From: Paenibacillus dendritiformis
GTDB taxonomy: Bacteria; Bacillota; Bacilli; Paenibacillales; Paenibacillaceae
DNA: 64,000 nucleotides
NCBI RefSeq assembly: GCF_021654795.1
Contig: NZ_AP025344.1
Coordinates: 2,232,501-2,296,500, forward strand
Reading direction: 5' to 3'
Positions within the stretch are counted from its first letter, which is position 1. Every line of letters starts with the position of its first letter. A program made the position numbers and the translations under genes. The notes beneath the pieces were generated by a model that worked only from the letters and a program-made list of their open reading frames with translations, did not search any database and had not been told where the DNA came from. Below are positions 1 to 9,623 of the stretch, in pieces.

Positions 1-1
1 C

Positions 2-535
2 GAGCAGCTTGTCAAGACTGCATTGGAACAATTCGGAAAAATTGACATTTTGGTGAATAATGCCGGCATTACAAGAGATAATTTAATTATGCGGATGAAA
101 GAGGAAGAGTTCGATCAGGTGATTGAGACGAACCTGAAGGGCGTATTCAACTGCATCAAAGCCGTGACGCGCCCGATGATAAAGCAGCGCTCCGGCCGCA
201 TTATCAACATCTCGTCCGTCGTCGGCGTGCTGGGCAATCCCGGACAAGCCAATTACGTCGCGGCCAAGGCGGGCGTCATCGGCTTGACGAAGGCGTCGGC
301 CCGCGAGCTCGCTTCCCGGGGCATTACCGTCAACTGCGTCGCGCCGGGCTTCATCGAGACCGAAATGACTGATGTGCTCTCGGAAGATATGAAGGCGCAG
401 CTGCTCAGCGAGATTCCGTTGGGCAAGCTCGGCCAGCCGGCGCATATCGCCAAGGCGGTCCGTTTCCTCGCTTCGGAGGATGCCGAGTACATGACCGGCC
501 AGACGATTCACGTCGATGGCGGCATGTATATGTAG
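2..535 (+). CDS. fabG: 3-oxoacyl-ACP reductase FabG (C-terminal part, 5' end outside window)
   Basis: NADPH-dependent reductase of the type II fatty-acid cycle, reducing 3-oxoacyl-ACP to 3-hydroxyacyl-ACP in the cytosol. The frame is already open at base 2 ([13 protein letters not shown]), so the Rossmann-fold N-terminus with its TGxxxGIG motif lies upstream of the window. Visible are the short-chain dehydrogenase signatures NNAGITRD, the catalytic Ser in INISSVVG, the YxxxK pair in NYVAAKAG, and the C-terminal [11 protein letters not shown]. About 177 residues remain of a usual ~246. It is followed by acpP and fabF, the standard Bacillota fab order. Confidence 0.95.
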   Translation, partial: EQLVKTALEQFGKIDILVNNAGITRDNLIMRMKEEEFDQVIETNLKGVFNCIKAVTRPMIKQRSGRIINISSVVGVLGNPGQANYVAAKAGVIGLTKASARELASRGITVNCVAPGFIETEMTDVLSEDMKAQLLSEIPLGKLGQPAHIAKAVRFLASEDAEYMTGQTIHVDGGMYM

Positions 536-643
536 GGCTTTTCAGTCTATGAATCCATGGACTTTAAGCATTATTTTGTAAGAGGTTTTGATATGGTAAT
601 TTAAAATGTTTTTTCGTATAATACCAAGGAGGAGGTGAACCGG

Positions 644-880
644 ATGTCAGCAGAAGTGTTTGAGCGAGTGAAGCGCATCATCGTTGAACGCCTTGGCGTA
701 GATGAAGCGGAAGTAACACTGGAAGCATCTTTTAAAGATGATCTTGGCGCTGATTCCCTCGATGTTGTGGAATTGGTCATGGAATTGGAAGATGAGTTTG
801 ATATGGAAATCTCTGATGAAGACGCAGAGAAGATTACTTCGGTAGGAGAAGTAGTGAATTACATACAATCTCATAAGTAA
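644..880 (+). CDS. acpP: Acyl carrier protein AcpP
   Basis: Small acidic carrier (78 residues) that holds the growing acyl chain on a 4'-phosphopantetheine arm. The attachment serine is Ser38 in [10 protein letters not shown], and the four-helix ACP pattern continues to [12 protein letters not shown] 644 is chosen because the strong Shine-Dalgarno AAGGAGGAGGTG lies at 626-637; an upstream in-frame GTG sits inside that ribosome binding site. Length is standard for the family. It lies between fabG and fabF. Confidence 0.97.
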   Translation: MSAEVFERVKRIIVERLGVDEAEVTLEASFKDDLGADSLDVVELVMELEDEFDMEISDEDAEKITSVGEVVNYIQSHK

Positions 881-890
881 GCAGGTAGTG

Positions 891-916
891 AGTCCCGTTC
901 AAGCAGTAACGGGACT
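891..916 (+). terminator. Hairpin after acpP, possible weak terminator
   Basis: A 9-bp perfect inverted repeat (AGTCCCGTT / AACGGGACT) lies 10 bases after the acpP stop and is followed by a pyrimidine-rich TCTCCTCATTT rather than a clean U-run. It may attenuate read-through between the abundant acpP message and fabF, or protect the acpP 3' end. Confidence 0.5.
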
Positions 917-1006
917 TCTCCTCATTTACGTTGTATGTAGCGCGTTGTCTACCTAGGGATGCGCTTGATGAATAGAACTCGGAACTCATGATAGAGGTGA
1001 TACGCG

Positions 1007-2242
1007 TTGAAACAGAGGGTTGTAGTGACCGGGATGGGAGTGGTAACGGCTCTCGGTTCTGACCTCGATACGTTGTGGAGGAGCCTGATGGAAGGCAAGT
1101 CAGGCATTTCGCAGATCGAGGCGTTCGATACGACCGATTTCCCGACGAAGATCGCTGCTTCCGTGAAAGATTTCAATCCGGAAGACTATATAGATAAGAA
1201 GGAAGCGCGCCGTATGGACCGCTTCGTTCAATTCGGCATTGCCGCGAGCAAGAAGGCGCTGGACGATGCCAAGCTCGACATGGACCAGACGAATCGGGAT
1301 CGGGTCGGCGTCATCGTCGGTTCGGGCATCGGCGGACTGGGAACCTGGGAAGAACAGCATCGCGTTTTGTTGGAAAAAGGGGTTAAGCGAGTCAGTCCTT
1401 TCTTTATTCCGATGATGATCGCGAACATGGCGTCAGGCCATATCTCGATGATGATCGGCGCGCGCGGCCCGAATACGGCTGCCGTATCCGCATGCGCGAC
1501 CGGCACCCACTCGATTGGAGATGCGTTCAAGATCATTCAGCGCGGCGACGCGGATGTCATGGTCTGCGGCGGTGCGGAAGCGACGATCCGCCCGATCGGG
1601 ATGGCCGGATTCTGCGCGATGCGCGCCATGTCCACGCGCAATGACGAGCCGGAACGCGCGAGCCGGCCGTTCGATGTCGACCGCGACGGCTTCGTGATGG
1701 GCGAGGGCGCCGGCGTGCTCGTTCTCGAGTCGCTGGAACACGCGCTGGCCCGCGGAGCCCGCATCTATGCGGAGGTAGCCGGCTACGGAATGAGCGCGGA
1801 TGCGCATCATATTACGGAGCCGGATCCGGAAGGTCCTGCGCTCTGCATGACGAGAGCGATTCAGGACGCGGGATTCGAGCCTGAGCAGATCGATTATATT
1901 AACGCGCACGGAACATCGACCCCAGTCGGGGACAAATCGGAAACCCGGGCCATCAAGGCCGCATTGGGTGACCATGCAAGGAATGTAGCAATTAGTTCTA
2001 CGAAGTCGATGACAGGACACTTGCTTGGTGCAGCCGGCGGAGTAGAAGCCGTCATCTGCGCGTTGACGCTGCAGCATGGCATGATTCCGCCAACAATCAA
2101 CTTAGAGAATCAAGATCCGGAATGCGACCTGGATTACGTGCCGAATGTGCCGCGCAAGGCGGACGTCCGCACCGCCATGTCGAACTCATTCGGCTTCGGA
2201 GGGCATAACGCGACCGTTGTATTAACGAAATACGAAGCGTAA
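1007..2242 (+). CDS. fabF: 3-oxoacyl-ACP synthase II FabF
   Basis: Condensing enzyme of fatty-acid elongation, joining malonyl-ACP to acyl-ACP. It has 411 residues, the usual size. The thiolase-fold active site is complete: Cys163 in SACATGTHS, the first His in [11 protein letters not shown] and the second His in [12 protein letters not shown], with the KS C-terminal signature NSFGFGGHN. The start is TTG 1007, preceded by AGAGGTGAT at suitable spacing. It is followed 12 bases later by rnc, as in other Bacillota. Confidence 0.97.
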   Translation: MKQRVVVTGMGVVTALGSDLDTLWRSLMEGKSGISQIEAFDTTDFPTKIAASVKDFNPEDYIDKKEARRMDRFVQFGIAASKKALDDAKLDMDQTNRDRVGVIVGSGIGGLGTWEEQHRVLLEKGVKRVSPFFIPMMIANMASGHISMMIGARGPNTAAVSACATGTHSIGDAFKIIQRGDADVMVCGGAEATIRPIGMAGFCAMRAMSTRNDEPERASRPFDVDRDGFVMGEGAGVLVLESLEHALARGARIYAEVAGYGMSADAHHITEPDPEGPALCMTRAIQDAGFEPEQIDYINAHGTSTPVGDKSETRAIKAALGDHARNVAISSTKSMTGHLLGAAGGVEAVICALTLQHGMIPPTINLENQDPECDLDYVPNVPRKADVRTAMSNSFGFGGHNATVVLTKYEA

Positions 2243-2254
2243 GGAGTCAGACTG

Positions 2255-2953
2255 TTGAGTGTAGAATTGAAGCAGTTACAGCAGAAACTGAACATTCATT
2301 TCCGAAACAGGCAGCTGTTAAAGCAGGCGTTTACCCATGCTTCCTACGTAAACGAACATCGCTTCGGTCAGCACCAAGACAATGAACGCCTTGAATTTTT
2401 GGGCGATGCTGTGTTGGAGCTGACAGTGTCCGAATTTTTGTTCCATCAATGTCCGACACGGCCCGAAGGAGAACTGACCAAGATGCGCGCATCGATCGTC
2501 TGCGAGCCTTCCCTCGTCAAATTCGCCAATCAGCTGCAGTTCGGCAAGTATGTGCTGCTCGGCAAAGGCGAAGAGCTGACCGGAGGGCGGACACGCCCAG
2601 CGCTGCTGGCCGATGTGTTCGAGTCGTTCATCGGTGCATTGTATCTCGATCAAGGATTGGAGCCTGTTCGGGAGTTTTTGCGGAATCATATTTTTCCGCA
2701 GATCTCGCTTGACGGCAAGCTGCAGACGAATGATTACAAGACGCAACTGCAGGAGCTCACGCAGCACCATAACCTGGGAGCGCTTGAGTATCGTATCGTA
2801 GAGGAACGCGGGCCTGCGCATGAACGGGAGTTCGTGTCCGAGGTTCACATGGGAGAGACCTGTCTGGGCCGCGGAGTCGGCCGCTCCAAGAAAGAAGCGG
2901 AGCAGCAGGCTGCGGCTGAAGCCCTCGAGCATTTGGTTATTCCGAAATCATAA
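2255..2953 (+). CDS. rnc: Ribonuclease III
   Basis: Double-strand-specific endoribonuclease for rRNA precursor and mRNA processing. The 232-residue protein has an N-terminal endonuclease domain with the signature [14 protein letters not shown] and the second acidic site in [17 protein letters not shown]-terminal double-stranded RNA binding domain spans about residues 158-228 ([11 protein letters not shown] to [16 protein letters not shown]). The TTG start at 2255 follows AAGGAG at 2241-2246. It is probably co-transcribed with fabF upstream and smc downstream. Confidence 0.96.
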   Translation: MSVELKQLQQKLNIHFRNRQLLKQAFTHASYVNEHRFGQHQDNERLEFLGDAVLELTVSEFLFHQCPTRPEGELTKMRASIVCEPSLVKFANQLQFGKYVLLGKGEELTGGRTRPALLADVFESFIGALYLDQGLEPVREFLRNHIFPQISLDGKLQTNDYKTQLQELTQHHNLGALEYRIVEERGPAHEREFVSEVHMGETCLGRGVGRSKKEAEQQAAAEALEHLVIPKS

Positions 2954-2963
2954 GGTACTGTTA

Positions 2964-3066
2964 GGCCGGCGGGACGCTGCCGGCCGGTTTCGCAGAAAGA
3001 GCAAAGAGCAGCGCGCGAGACGGAACGGATGCCATTCCGTGACAGGCTGGTTTTTGCTCTTTCTTT
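2964..3066 (+). terminator. Nested hairpins between rnc and smc
   Basis: Just after rnc is a GC hairpin (GGCCGGC at 2964-2970 with GCCGGCC at 2979-2985). It is followed by a larger structure with perfect 9-base arms AAAGAGCAA (2996-3004) and TTGCTCTTT (3054-3062) enclosing a second hairpin ACGGAA/TTCCGT. The T-rich right edge (TTGCTCTTTCTTTG) looks like an intrinsic terminator or attenuator before smc. Confidence 0.5.
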
Positions 3067-3167
3067 GTCCAGATCAGGGGCTTGGCCAGGCAACATGGAC
3101 AACCGGATGGAGAGGGCTGATTCGGATTGCGATATGGTACAATAAATATTGAGGTGAATGAGGAACG

Positions 3168-6100
3168 ATGTTCTTAAAACGGTTAGAACTGGCGGGCTTT
3201 AAGTCGTTCGCGGACCGAACGGAGTTAGAGTTCGTTCAGGGAATTACCGGTGTCGTCGGCCCGAACGGCAGCGGCAAAAGCAATATATCAGACGCTATCC
3301 GATGGGTGCTCGGCGAACAGAGCGCCAAATCGCTGCGGGGCGGCAAGATGGAGGACATTATCTTTGCGGGCAGCGATGCGCGGAAGGCGGTGAACTTCGG
3401 GGAAGTCTCGCTGACTCTGGACAATAGCGACGAGACGCTCGGTCTCGACTTCCATGAAGTGACCGTCACCCGGCGCGTTCACCGTTCGGGGGACAGCGAA
3501 TATTTTATTAACAAGCAGCCCTGCCGCTTGAAGGATATTACGGAATTGTTCATGGATACAGGCATTGGCAAAGAAGCCTATTCCATTATCGGGCAAGGCC
3601 GGATCGAGGAGATTCTGAGTACGCGTTCCGAGGATCGGCGCGGTATTTTCGAGGAAGCGTCCGGCATTGTGAAGTACAAGTCCCGCAAGCGGGATGCGAA
3701 GAAGAAGCTGGATGATACCGAGCAGAATCTGCTGCGCATTCACGATCTGGTCGTGGAGCTGGAGGATCAGATTGGACCGCTCAAGGAGCAGGCCGAGAAG
3801 GCGCGCCACTTCAAGCAGCTCAAGGAATCGCTGAAGACGAAGGAAATCGCCGTCTACGTTCATCAGATCGAGCAACTGCACACTTCCTGGCAGCAGGCCA
3901 ATGCGAAGCTGTCCGAACTGAAGGAACGGGAGCTGGCGTTGTCCACGGTCGTAAGCGAGCATGATTCGAAGCTGGAAGTGCACCGGGTCGAGCTGCGCAA
4001 GCTGGAGGAGGAGCTGGAGCGGCTGCAGGCGACGCTGCTGCATTACAGCGAGGAGTATGAGAAGTGCGAGGGCCAGGGCGAGGTGCTCCGCGAGCGCAAG
4101 CGCAACCTGGTCGCGAATGAGCAGCAGATGCGGGCCAGCCTGGCGACAACATCGGAGCGGATGCGGACGAAGCAGTTGGAGGTTCAGGCCGTCCGCGAGA
4201 AGCTGCTGTCGCTGGAAAGCGAGCTCGTCGAGACGAAGGGGCTCATTCATGCGGAGGAGGCGCGGCTTGTCGGCGTAACCGGAGGGACAAGCTCCGATGC
4301 GGAAGAGAGCCTCAAAGGCGAACTCCTCGACATTATGAACCAGATGGCCCAGCAGCGCAACGACATCCGCTATTACGATCAGCAGAAGGAAGCGCTGGAC
4401 AAGCGGCTGCACAAGATGAAGCAGGGCCGCGCGAAACGGGAGCAGGAGCAGGACGATCTGCGCAAGCGGATGGATGATGCGAAGCGGCGCATGGAGACGA
4501 TGGCCGAGGATCTTGCATACATACGGAACCGGTATTTGCAGGAGAGCGAGCAGCTGAAGAAAGATGAAGCGCTGCTAGGCGAGACTGAGCAAGCGGCCCG
4601 CAAATGGCAGCAGCAAGCCGATGCGCTCGTCTCGCGCCGCGATACGATGAAGGAGCTGGCGAATGATTACGACGGCTTCATGCTCGGGGTCCGGGAGGTC
4701 CTGAAGGCGGCCCGGCGCAACAGCCTGCAGGGCGTTCACGGGGCGGTAGCCGAGCTGATCCGGGTGCCGGAAGAGCTGGAGACCGCGGTCGAGACCGCGC
4801 TTGGCGCGGCGCTGCAGCACATCGTCATGGAAAATGAAGCCGTATCCCGGGCGGCTATTACGTTCCTGAAGCAGCGGCAATTGGGACGGGCCACGTTCCT
4901 CCCGCTTGATGTCATCCGGAGCCGGACGATGAATGAGTCTGACCGCCGGGCTCTGGAAGGCGCCCCGGGATATATCGGCATCGCTGCCGATCTGGTGCGC
5001 AGCGACAAAGCCTATGCCAATGTGGTTGGAAGCCTGCTCGGCAATGTCGTGCTGGCGGAGACGCTGGAGGATGCGAACCGGATTGCGGCCCGCCTGCAAT
5101 ACCGCTACCGTATCGTGACCCGCGAAGGGGACGTCGTCAATGCCGGCGGTTCCATGACCGGAGGCAGTCTGAACAAGAAGAATGCCAATCTGCTCGGGCG
5201 GCAGCGCCAGCTCGAACAGCTCGACGCCGATATCAAAGCGACGGACAAGCAGTTAACGAAGCTGAACGAATCGGTTGCCGAGCTGAAGAAGCGAACCGCC
5301 GCAGCCGTCAAGCGGCTGGATGATCTGCGCGAGCAGGGCGAGAGCAAGCGCATCAGCGAGCAGCAGTTGGCCAGCGAGCTGACTCAGTTGGAGAAGGAAG
5401 AACGGCAGCTTGCCGAATTGCTGGAGATGGAGGGCCAGGAGCTGGCCCATGCCGCCGAGGAGATGTCGACCCTGGAGTCCGGGCGCAGAACGGCGGAGCT
5501 GCGGCTGGCTGAGCTGAAAATCGAGGAGGATCGTCTCCACGTCGCCATCGAGAGGGCCGAATCGGCGCGCAAGGCGAACGAATCGGCCAAGGAGGAACTG
5601 CAAACCCAACTGACCGACATGAAGGTTCGCCAGGGCAAGCTGGAGCAGGAGACGTTCTCTCTTCAGGAGCGCTTGAAGCGGGTAGAGGAAGAGGCTCATG
5701 GCTATGAGCAGGAATATACGCAGCTCACCCAGAGCTTGATTCAAGTGCAAATCGATCTCGAGACCGCCGAGCGCGAAGCGATGAAGCAGACGGAGGATCT
5801 GAATCATTTCGGCGTGAAGAAGCAGGAGACCGGGCAGCAGATCGAGTTCAAGCGCGCGGATCGCGCCGCTTCCCTGGAACGGCTGGAACTTGCCGAGAGC
5901 GATACGAAGGAGCAGCGCACCGAGTTGAAGCAGGTGGAAGAGGCAATGCGTCAGACCGAGATCCAGGCCAATCGGCTGGATGTCGAGCTCGACAATCTGC
6001 TGCGCAAGCTGAGCGACGAATACGAGATTAGCTTCGAGCTGGCGAAGCACCGCTATGCGGTGCCGGACGATATCGAGGCCGCCCAGCAGGAAGTGCGCGA

Positions 6101-6737
6101 CCTGAAGCGCCAGATCGCTGCGCTCGGAGAAGTCAATCTCGGAGCGATTGATGAATTCGAACGAATCAATGAAAGATATCAATATTTGAGCGAGCAAAAA
6201 GACGATCTGATCGAAGCGAAAACGGCGCTCTACCAAGTCATCCGCGAAATGGAAGACGAGATGTCGAAGCGGTTCAAAGCGACCTTCGACGAGATTCGCC
6301 AGCGGTTCGTCGTCGTCTTCGCCAAGCTGTTCGGCGGCGGACGCGCCGATCTGGTGCTGCTTGAGCCGGACAACATTCTGGAGACCGGCATCGATATCGT
6401 AGCGCAGCCTCCCGGGAAGAAGCTGCAAAATCTGCAGCTGCTGTCCGGCGGCGAACGCGCGCTGACGGCCATGGCGCTCTTATTCGCCATTCTGCATGTG
6501 AAGCCGGTGCCGTTCTGCGTGCTGGACGAGGTGGAGGCTGCGCTGGACGAAGCCAATGTGACGCGGTTTGCCCAGTATTTGCGCGAATTCGCGGAGGTGA
6601 CGCAGTTCATCGTCGTTACCCACCGCAAAGGCACGATGGAAGAAGCGGATGTGCTGTACGGCGTGACGATGGAGGAAGGCGGCGTATCCAAGCTGGTCTC
6701 CGTCAAGCTGGAAGATGAAGAAGCTATCATTGCATAA
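3168..6737 (+). CDS. smc: Chromosome partition protein SMC
   Basis: Structural-maintenance-of-chromosomes ATPase that condenses and segregates the chromosome together with ScpA and ScpB. The 1189-residue length is standard. The N-terminal head has Walker A GPNGSGKSN (about residue 32), followed by a long coiled coil. The hinge lies around residues 505-665 and contains GGSMTGGSLNKKN. A return coiled coil leads to the C-terminal head, with the signature LLSGGERALTA and Walker B FCVLDEVEAALD. It starts at ATG 3168 with GAGGTG upstream, and ftsY follows 14 bases after the stop. Confidence 0.97.
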   Translation: MFLKRLELAGFKSFADRTELEFVQGITGVVGPNGSGKSNISDAIRWVLGEQSAKSLRGGKMEDIIFAGSDARKAVNFGEVSLTLDNSDETLGLDFHEVTVTRRVHRSGDSEYFINKQPCRLKDITELFMDTGIGKEAYSIIGQGRIEEILSTRSEDRRGIFEEASGIVKYKSRKRDAKKKLDDTEQNLLRIHDLVVELEDQIGPLKEQAEKARHFKQLKESLKTKEIAVYVHQIEQLHTSWQQANAKLSELKERELALSTVVSEHDSKLEVHRVELRKLEEELERLQATLLHYSEEYEKCEGQGEVLRERKRNLVANEQQMRASLATTSERMRTKQLEVQAVREKLLSLESELVETKGLIHAEEARLVGVTGGTSSDAEESLKGELLDIMNQMAQQRNDIRYYDQQKEALDKRLHKMKQGRAKREQEQDDLRKRMDDAKRRMETMAEDLAYIRNRYLQESEQLKKDEALLGETEQAARKWQQQADALVSRRDTMKELANDYDGFMLGVREVLKAARRNSLQGVHGAVAELIRVPEELETAVETALGAALQHIVMENEAVSRAAITFLKQRQLGRATFLPLDVIRSRTMNESDRRALEGAPGYIGIAADLVRSDKAYANVVGSLLGNVVLAETLEDANRIAARLQYRYRIVTREGDVVNAGGSMTGGSLNKKNANLLGRQRQLEQLDADIKATDKQLTKLNESVAELKKRTAAAVKRLDDLREQGESKRISEQQLASELTQLEKEERQLAELLEMEGQELAHAAEEMSTLESGRRTAELRLAELKIEEDRLHVAIERAESARKANESAKEELQTQLTDMKVRQGKLEQETFSLQERLKRVEEEAHGYEQEYTQLTQSLIQVQIDLETAEREAMKQTEDLNHFGVKKQETGQQIEFKRADRAASLERLELAESDTKEQRTELKQVEEAMRQTEIQANRLDVELDNLLRKLSDEYEISFELAKHRYAVPDDIEAAQQEVRDLKRQIAALGEVNLGAIDEFERINERYQYLSEQKDDLIEAKTALYQVIREMEDEMSKRFKATFDEIRQRFVVVFAKLFGGGRADLVLLEPDNILETGIDIVAQPPGKKLQNLQLLSGGERALTAMALLFAILHVKPVPFCVLDEVEAALDEANVTRFAQYLREFAEVTQFIVVTHRKGTMEEADVLYGVTMEEGGVSKLVSVKLEDEEAIIA

Positions 6738-6751
6738 GGAGCGGGGGAGCT

Positions 6752-7756
6752 ATGAGTTTTTTCAAAAAATTGAAGGAAAGCATCGCATCCAAGACCGAAT
6801 CGGTTACGGCCAAGTTCAAGGAAGGCTTGGAGAAAACGCGCAAGGGATTGGTCGAAAAGGTCTCGGATCTCATTACGCGGCGCAAAAAGATTGACGAAGC
6901 GTTCTATGAAGAACTCGAAGAGATTCTGATCGGCGCGGATGTGGGCGTGACGACCGTCATGAACCTGATTGACGATCTGCGCGTCGAGGTGCGCCAGCGC
7001 AAAATCGAGGACGCGGCGGAACTGCAGCCCGTCCTGTCGGAGAAGCTGATCGAGCTGCTGCGCGGCGACGAATCGAATAAGCTGAATATGAATCCGAACG
7101 GAATGACCGTCATTCTATTCGTCGGCGTGAACGGCGTCGGGAAGACGACGACGATCGGGAAGCTGGCTTACCGCTTCAAGCAGGAAGGCAAGTCCGTGCT
7201 GCTAGCGGCCGGGGATACGTTCCGCGCCGGAGCGATCGAACAGCTGGAAGTATGGGGACAGCGCGTCGGCGTAGATGTCATCAAGCAGCAGGCCGGTTCG
7301 GACCCGGCTGCGGTCATGTACGACGCCGTGCAAGCCGCGAAGCAGCGCAACGTCGATGTGCTGCTGTGCGACACCGCCGGCCGTCTACAGAACAAGACCA
7401 ACCTGATGGAAGAGTTGAACAAAATTTTCCGCGTCATCCGCCGCGAGATTCCGGATGCCCCGCATGAAGTGCTTATGGTCCTCGATGCGACGACAGGCCA
7501 GAACGCGCTCAGCCAGGCGAAGCTGTTCGGCGAGAAGAGCGGCGTGACCGGCCTCGTGCTCACGAAGCTGGACGGAACCGCCAAGGGCGGCATCGTCATC
7601 GCAATCCGCCAGGAGCTAAGCCTCCCGGTGAAGTTCGTCGGCTTGGGCGAGAAGATGGAGGACCTGCAGGAATTCGATTCCGAACAGTTCGTTCATGCCC
7701 TGTTCGCCGGACTTATCCAGGAGGCGGAAGAGAAAGAGGCGGAGGAGCAGCAATAA
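6752..7756 (+). CDS. ftsY: Signal recognition particle receptor FtsY
   Basis: SRP-family GTPase that docks Ffh-ribosome complexes at the membrane for co-translational insertion. The 334 residues comprise a basic amphipathic N-terminus (MSFFKKLKESIASK), the four-helix N domain, and the G domain with GVNGVGKTTTIGKLA, DTAGR and TKLDGTAKGG. There is a Glu-rich tail. It overlaps no neighbour and is co-oriented with smc. In B. subtilis ylxM-ffh follows directly; here about 17.8 kb of other genes intervenes. Confidence 0.97.
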   Translation: MSFFKKLKESIASKTESVTAKFKEGLEKTRKGLVEKVSDLITRRKKIDEAFYEELEEILIGADVGVTTVMNLIDDLRVEVRQRKIEDAAELQPVLSEKLIELLRGDESNKLNMNPNGMTVILFVGVNGVGKTTTIGKLAYRFKQEGKSVLLAAGDTFRAGAIEQLEVWGQRVGVDVIKQQAGSDPAAVMYDAVQAAKQRNVDVLLCDTAGRLQNKTNLMEELNKIFRVIRREIPDAPHEVLMVLDATTGQNALSQAKLFGEKSGVTGLVLTKLDGTAKGGIVIAIRQELSLPVKFVGLGEKMEDLQEFDSEQFVHALFAGLIQEAEEKEAEEQQ

Positions 7757-7800
7757 TAATCCGAGTGCAATGCGCATAAAGCAAATCAAAGCGACTCCGA

Positions 7801-7827
7801 AGACGTCCCGACAAGGGGCGTCTTTTT
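7801..7827 (+). terminator. Intrinsic terminator of the smc-ftsY operon
   Basis: Stem AGACGTCCC / GGGGCGTCT with a short GACA loop, one G-T wobble, and a following TTTTT. It lies 45 bases after the ftsY stop. Confidence 0.75.
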
Positions 7828-7866
7828 GTGTATCTGCAATAGCTGACCGCATAACTGTTCCACTCC

Positions 7867-8905
7867 GCCTATTCACACCCTGTCGCCACATACGCGCACT
7901 CTCCCATCTAGTCAGGATAGGTCTACGCATCATGTCGCATATGTGCACTCTCCCTTTTGGTCAGGGTAGGTCTACGTGTCCCGCGGCATATGTGCACTCT
8001 CCCATCTAGTCAGTAGAGGTCTACGTATCGCGCCGCTTATGTGCACTCTCCCATTTAGTCAGTAGAGGTCTACGTATCGCGCCGCTTATGTGCACTCTCC
8101 CATCTAGTCAGGATTGGTCAACGTGTCCCGCCGCTTATGTGCACTCTCCCATTTAGTCAGGATTGGTCAACGTGTCCCGCCGCTTATGTGCACTCTCCCA
8201 TCTAGTCAGTAGAGGTCTACGTATCGCGCCACTTATGTGCACTCTCCCATCTAGTCAGGATAGGTCTATGCATCATGTCGCATATGTGCACTCTCCCTTT
8301 TGGTCAGGGTAGGTCTACGTGTCCCGCGGCATATGTGCACTCTCCCATCTAGTCAGTAGAGGTCTACGTATCGCGCCGCTTATGTGCACTCTCCCATTTA
8401 GTCAGTAGAGGTCTACGTATCGCGCCGCTTATGCGCACTCTCCCATCTAGTCAGGATTGGTCAACGTGTCCCGCCGCTTATGTGCACTCTCCCATTTAGT
8501 CAGGATTGGTCAACGTGTCCCGCCGCTTATGTGCACTCTCCCATCTAGTCAGTAGAGGTCTACGTATCGCGCCACTTATGTGCACTCTCCCATCTAGTCA
8601 GGATAGGTCTACGCATCATGTCGCATATGTGCACTCTCCCTTTTGGTCAGGGTAGGTCTACGTGTCCCGCGGCATATGTGCACTCTCCCATCTAGTCAGT
8701 AGAGGTCAACGTGTCCCGCCGCCTTATGTGCACTCTCCCATCTAGTCAGGATTGGTCTACGTGTCAGGCCACTTATGTGCACTATCCCATTTAGTCAGTA
8801 GAGGTCTACGTGTCCCGCCGCCTTATGTGGACTCTCCCGATCAGTAGGAGCGGTATATGTTTCACGCCACTTTTGCGCATTCTCCCGATGGGGTCAGGAA
8901 CGGTA
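7867..8905. repeat. 49-bp tandem repeat array with 343-bp higher-order period
   Basis: Twenty-one consecutive units share the core GYGCACTCTCCCATYTAGTC. Unit starts are at 7894, 7943, 7992, 8041 and so on. Spacing is exactly 49 bases from 7894 to 8678 and 48-50 after that. Units fall into types that recur every seven: the block 7894-8236 is almost identical to 8237-8579 (three differences seen). A third copy begins at 8580 and degenerates after two units. Many units contain the near-palindrome GTAGAGGTCTAC. No RBS-led ORF spans it. The array starts about 65 bases after the ftsY terminator. Confidence 0.95.
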
Positions 8906-8980
8906 TATCTGCGTGGCTTTCCGCCAACGTGGTTCCCCCAAGTCCTCCCCAAAGAGAAAATGCAGCCATGGATTGAAAGC

Positions 8981-9365
8981 TGAGCCGAAGGGAGAGCGTT
9001 TCAATGAGTTCCGAAGGGGGGGCGACCTGACCGGATGGGAGAATGATGAAAAGAGCAAGAGGGGCAGGAAACTGCTCAGACGACAGACCACTGAAATAAG
9101 TTGCATGAATTGAAATCTGAGCCGAAGGGAGAGCGCTTCAATGAGTTCCGAAGGGGGGGGGGCGACCTGACCGGATGGGAGAATGATGAAAAGAGCAAGA
9201 GGGGCAGGAAACTGCTCAGACGACAGGCCACTGAAATAGGTCTGCATAGACGGAAATCTGAGCCGAAGGGAGAGCGTTTCAATGAGTATTCGAAGGGGGC
9301 CGACCTGACCGGATGGGAGAATGATGAAAAGAGCAATGAAGGTAGGAAAACTGTCCAGGTGGCTG
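8981..9365. repeat. Three units of a ~140-bp direct repeat, related in core to the 49-bp array
   Basis: Units begin with TGAGCCGAAGGGAGAGCG at 8981, 9118 and 9259 (spacings 137 and 141) and are close to identical over about 110 bases. Each contains CCTGACCGGATGGGAGAATG, the reverse complement of the CTCCCAT..GGTCAGG core of the 49-bp array. An open frame crosses the units (each giving DLTGWENDEKSKRGRK) but starts vary and no convincing RBS is present, so a repeat is preferred to a gene. The last unit has diverged at its 3' end. Confidence 0.85.
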
Positions 9366-9549
9366 GGGGGCTCGCAAGCAAAACTAAACGGCCTCAGGCC
9401 GATGGAATTCAGAACCAAGGCCGCTTATGCAGTTCATAACACCTCGACGGCTCTTTGAGATACCGTCGAGGTGCCGCTCGCTTGATGCCGCACTCCGTTG
9501 CATCCTGAATGTAAAATGAATCTATTTAGTTTTTTTGTCATAGTTCCAA

Positions 9550-9580
9550 TTGACTACATGGCCAAGCTATTTGGTATAAT
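9550..9580 (+). promoter_or_regulatory. Possible sigma-A promoter of the RCC1/Asp-box gene
   Basis: TTGACT at 9550-9555 and a perfect TATAAT at 9575-9580, separated by 19 bases (longer than ideal). It lies 44 bases before the chosen start codon. Confidence 0.45.
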
Positions 9581-9623
9581 TAACCGGTATACATGTGAAA
9601 GGATTCTTCAAAGGGGGAGAAGC

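Noticed and set aside
594..622. TATAAT at 617-622 just before acpP as a promoter
   Set aside because: Transcription would begin inside the ribosome binding site at 626-637 and no -35 box lies at the right distance; probably chance in an AT-rich gap.
7867..8905. CRISPR array
   Set aside because: The units are contiguous tandem repeats of ~49 bp without unique spacers, and no cas genes are nearby.
9101..9439. Protein-coding gene across the ~140-bp repeats (112 codons)
   Set aside because: The frame simply follows the repeat, start codons differ between units, no good RBS precedes it, and equally long frames exist on the other strand.
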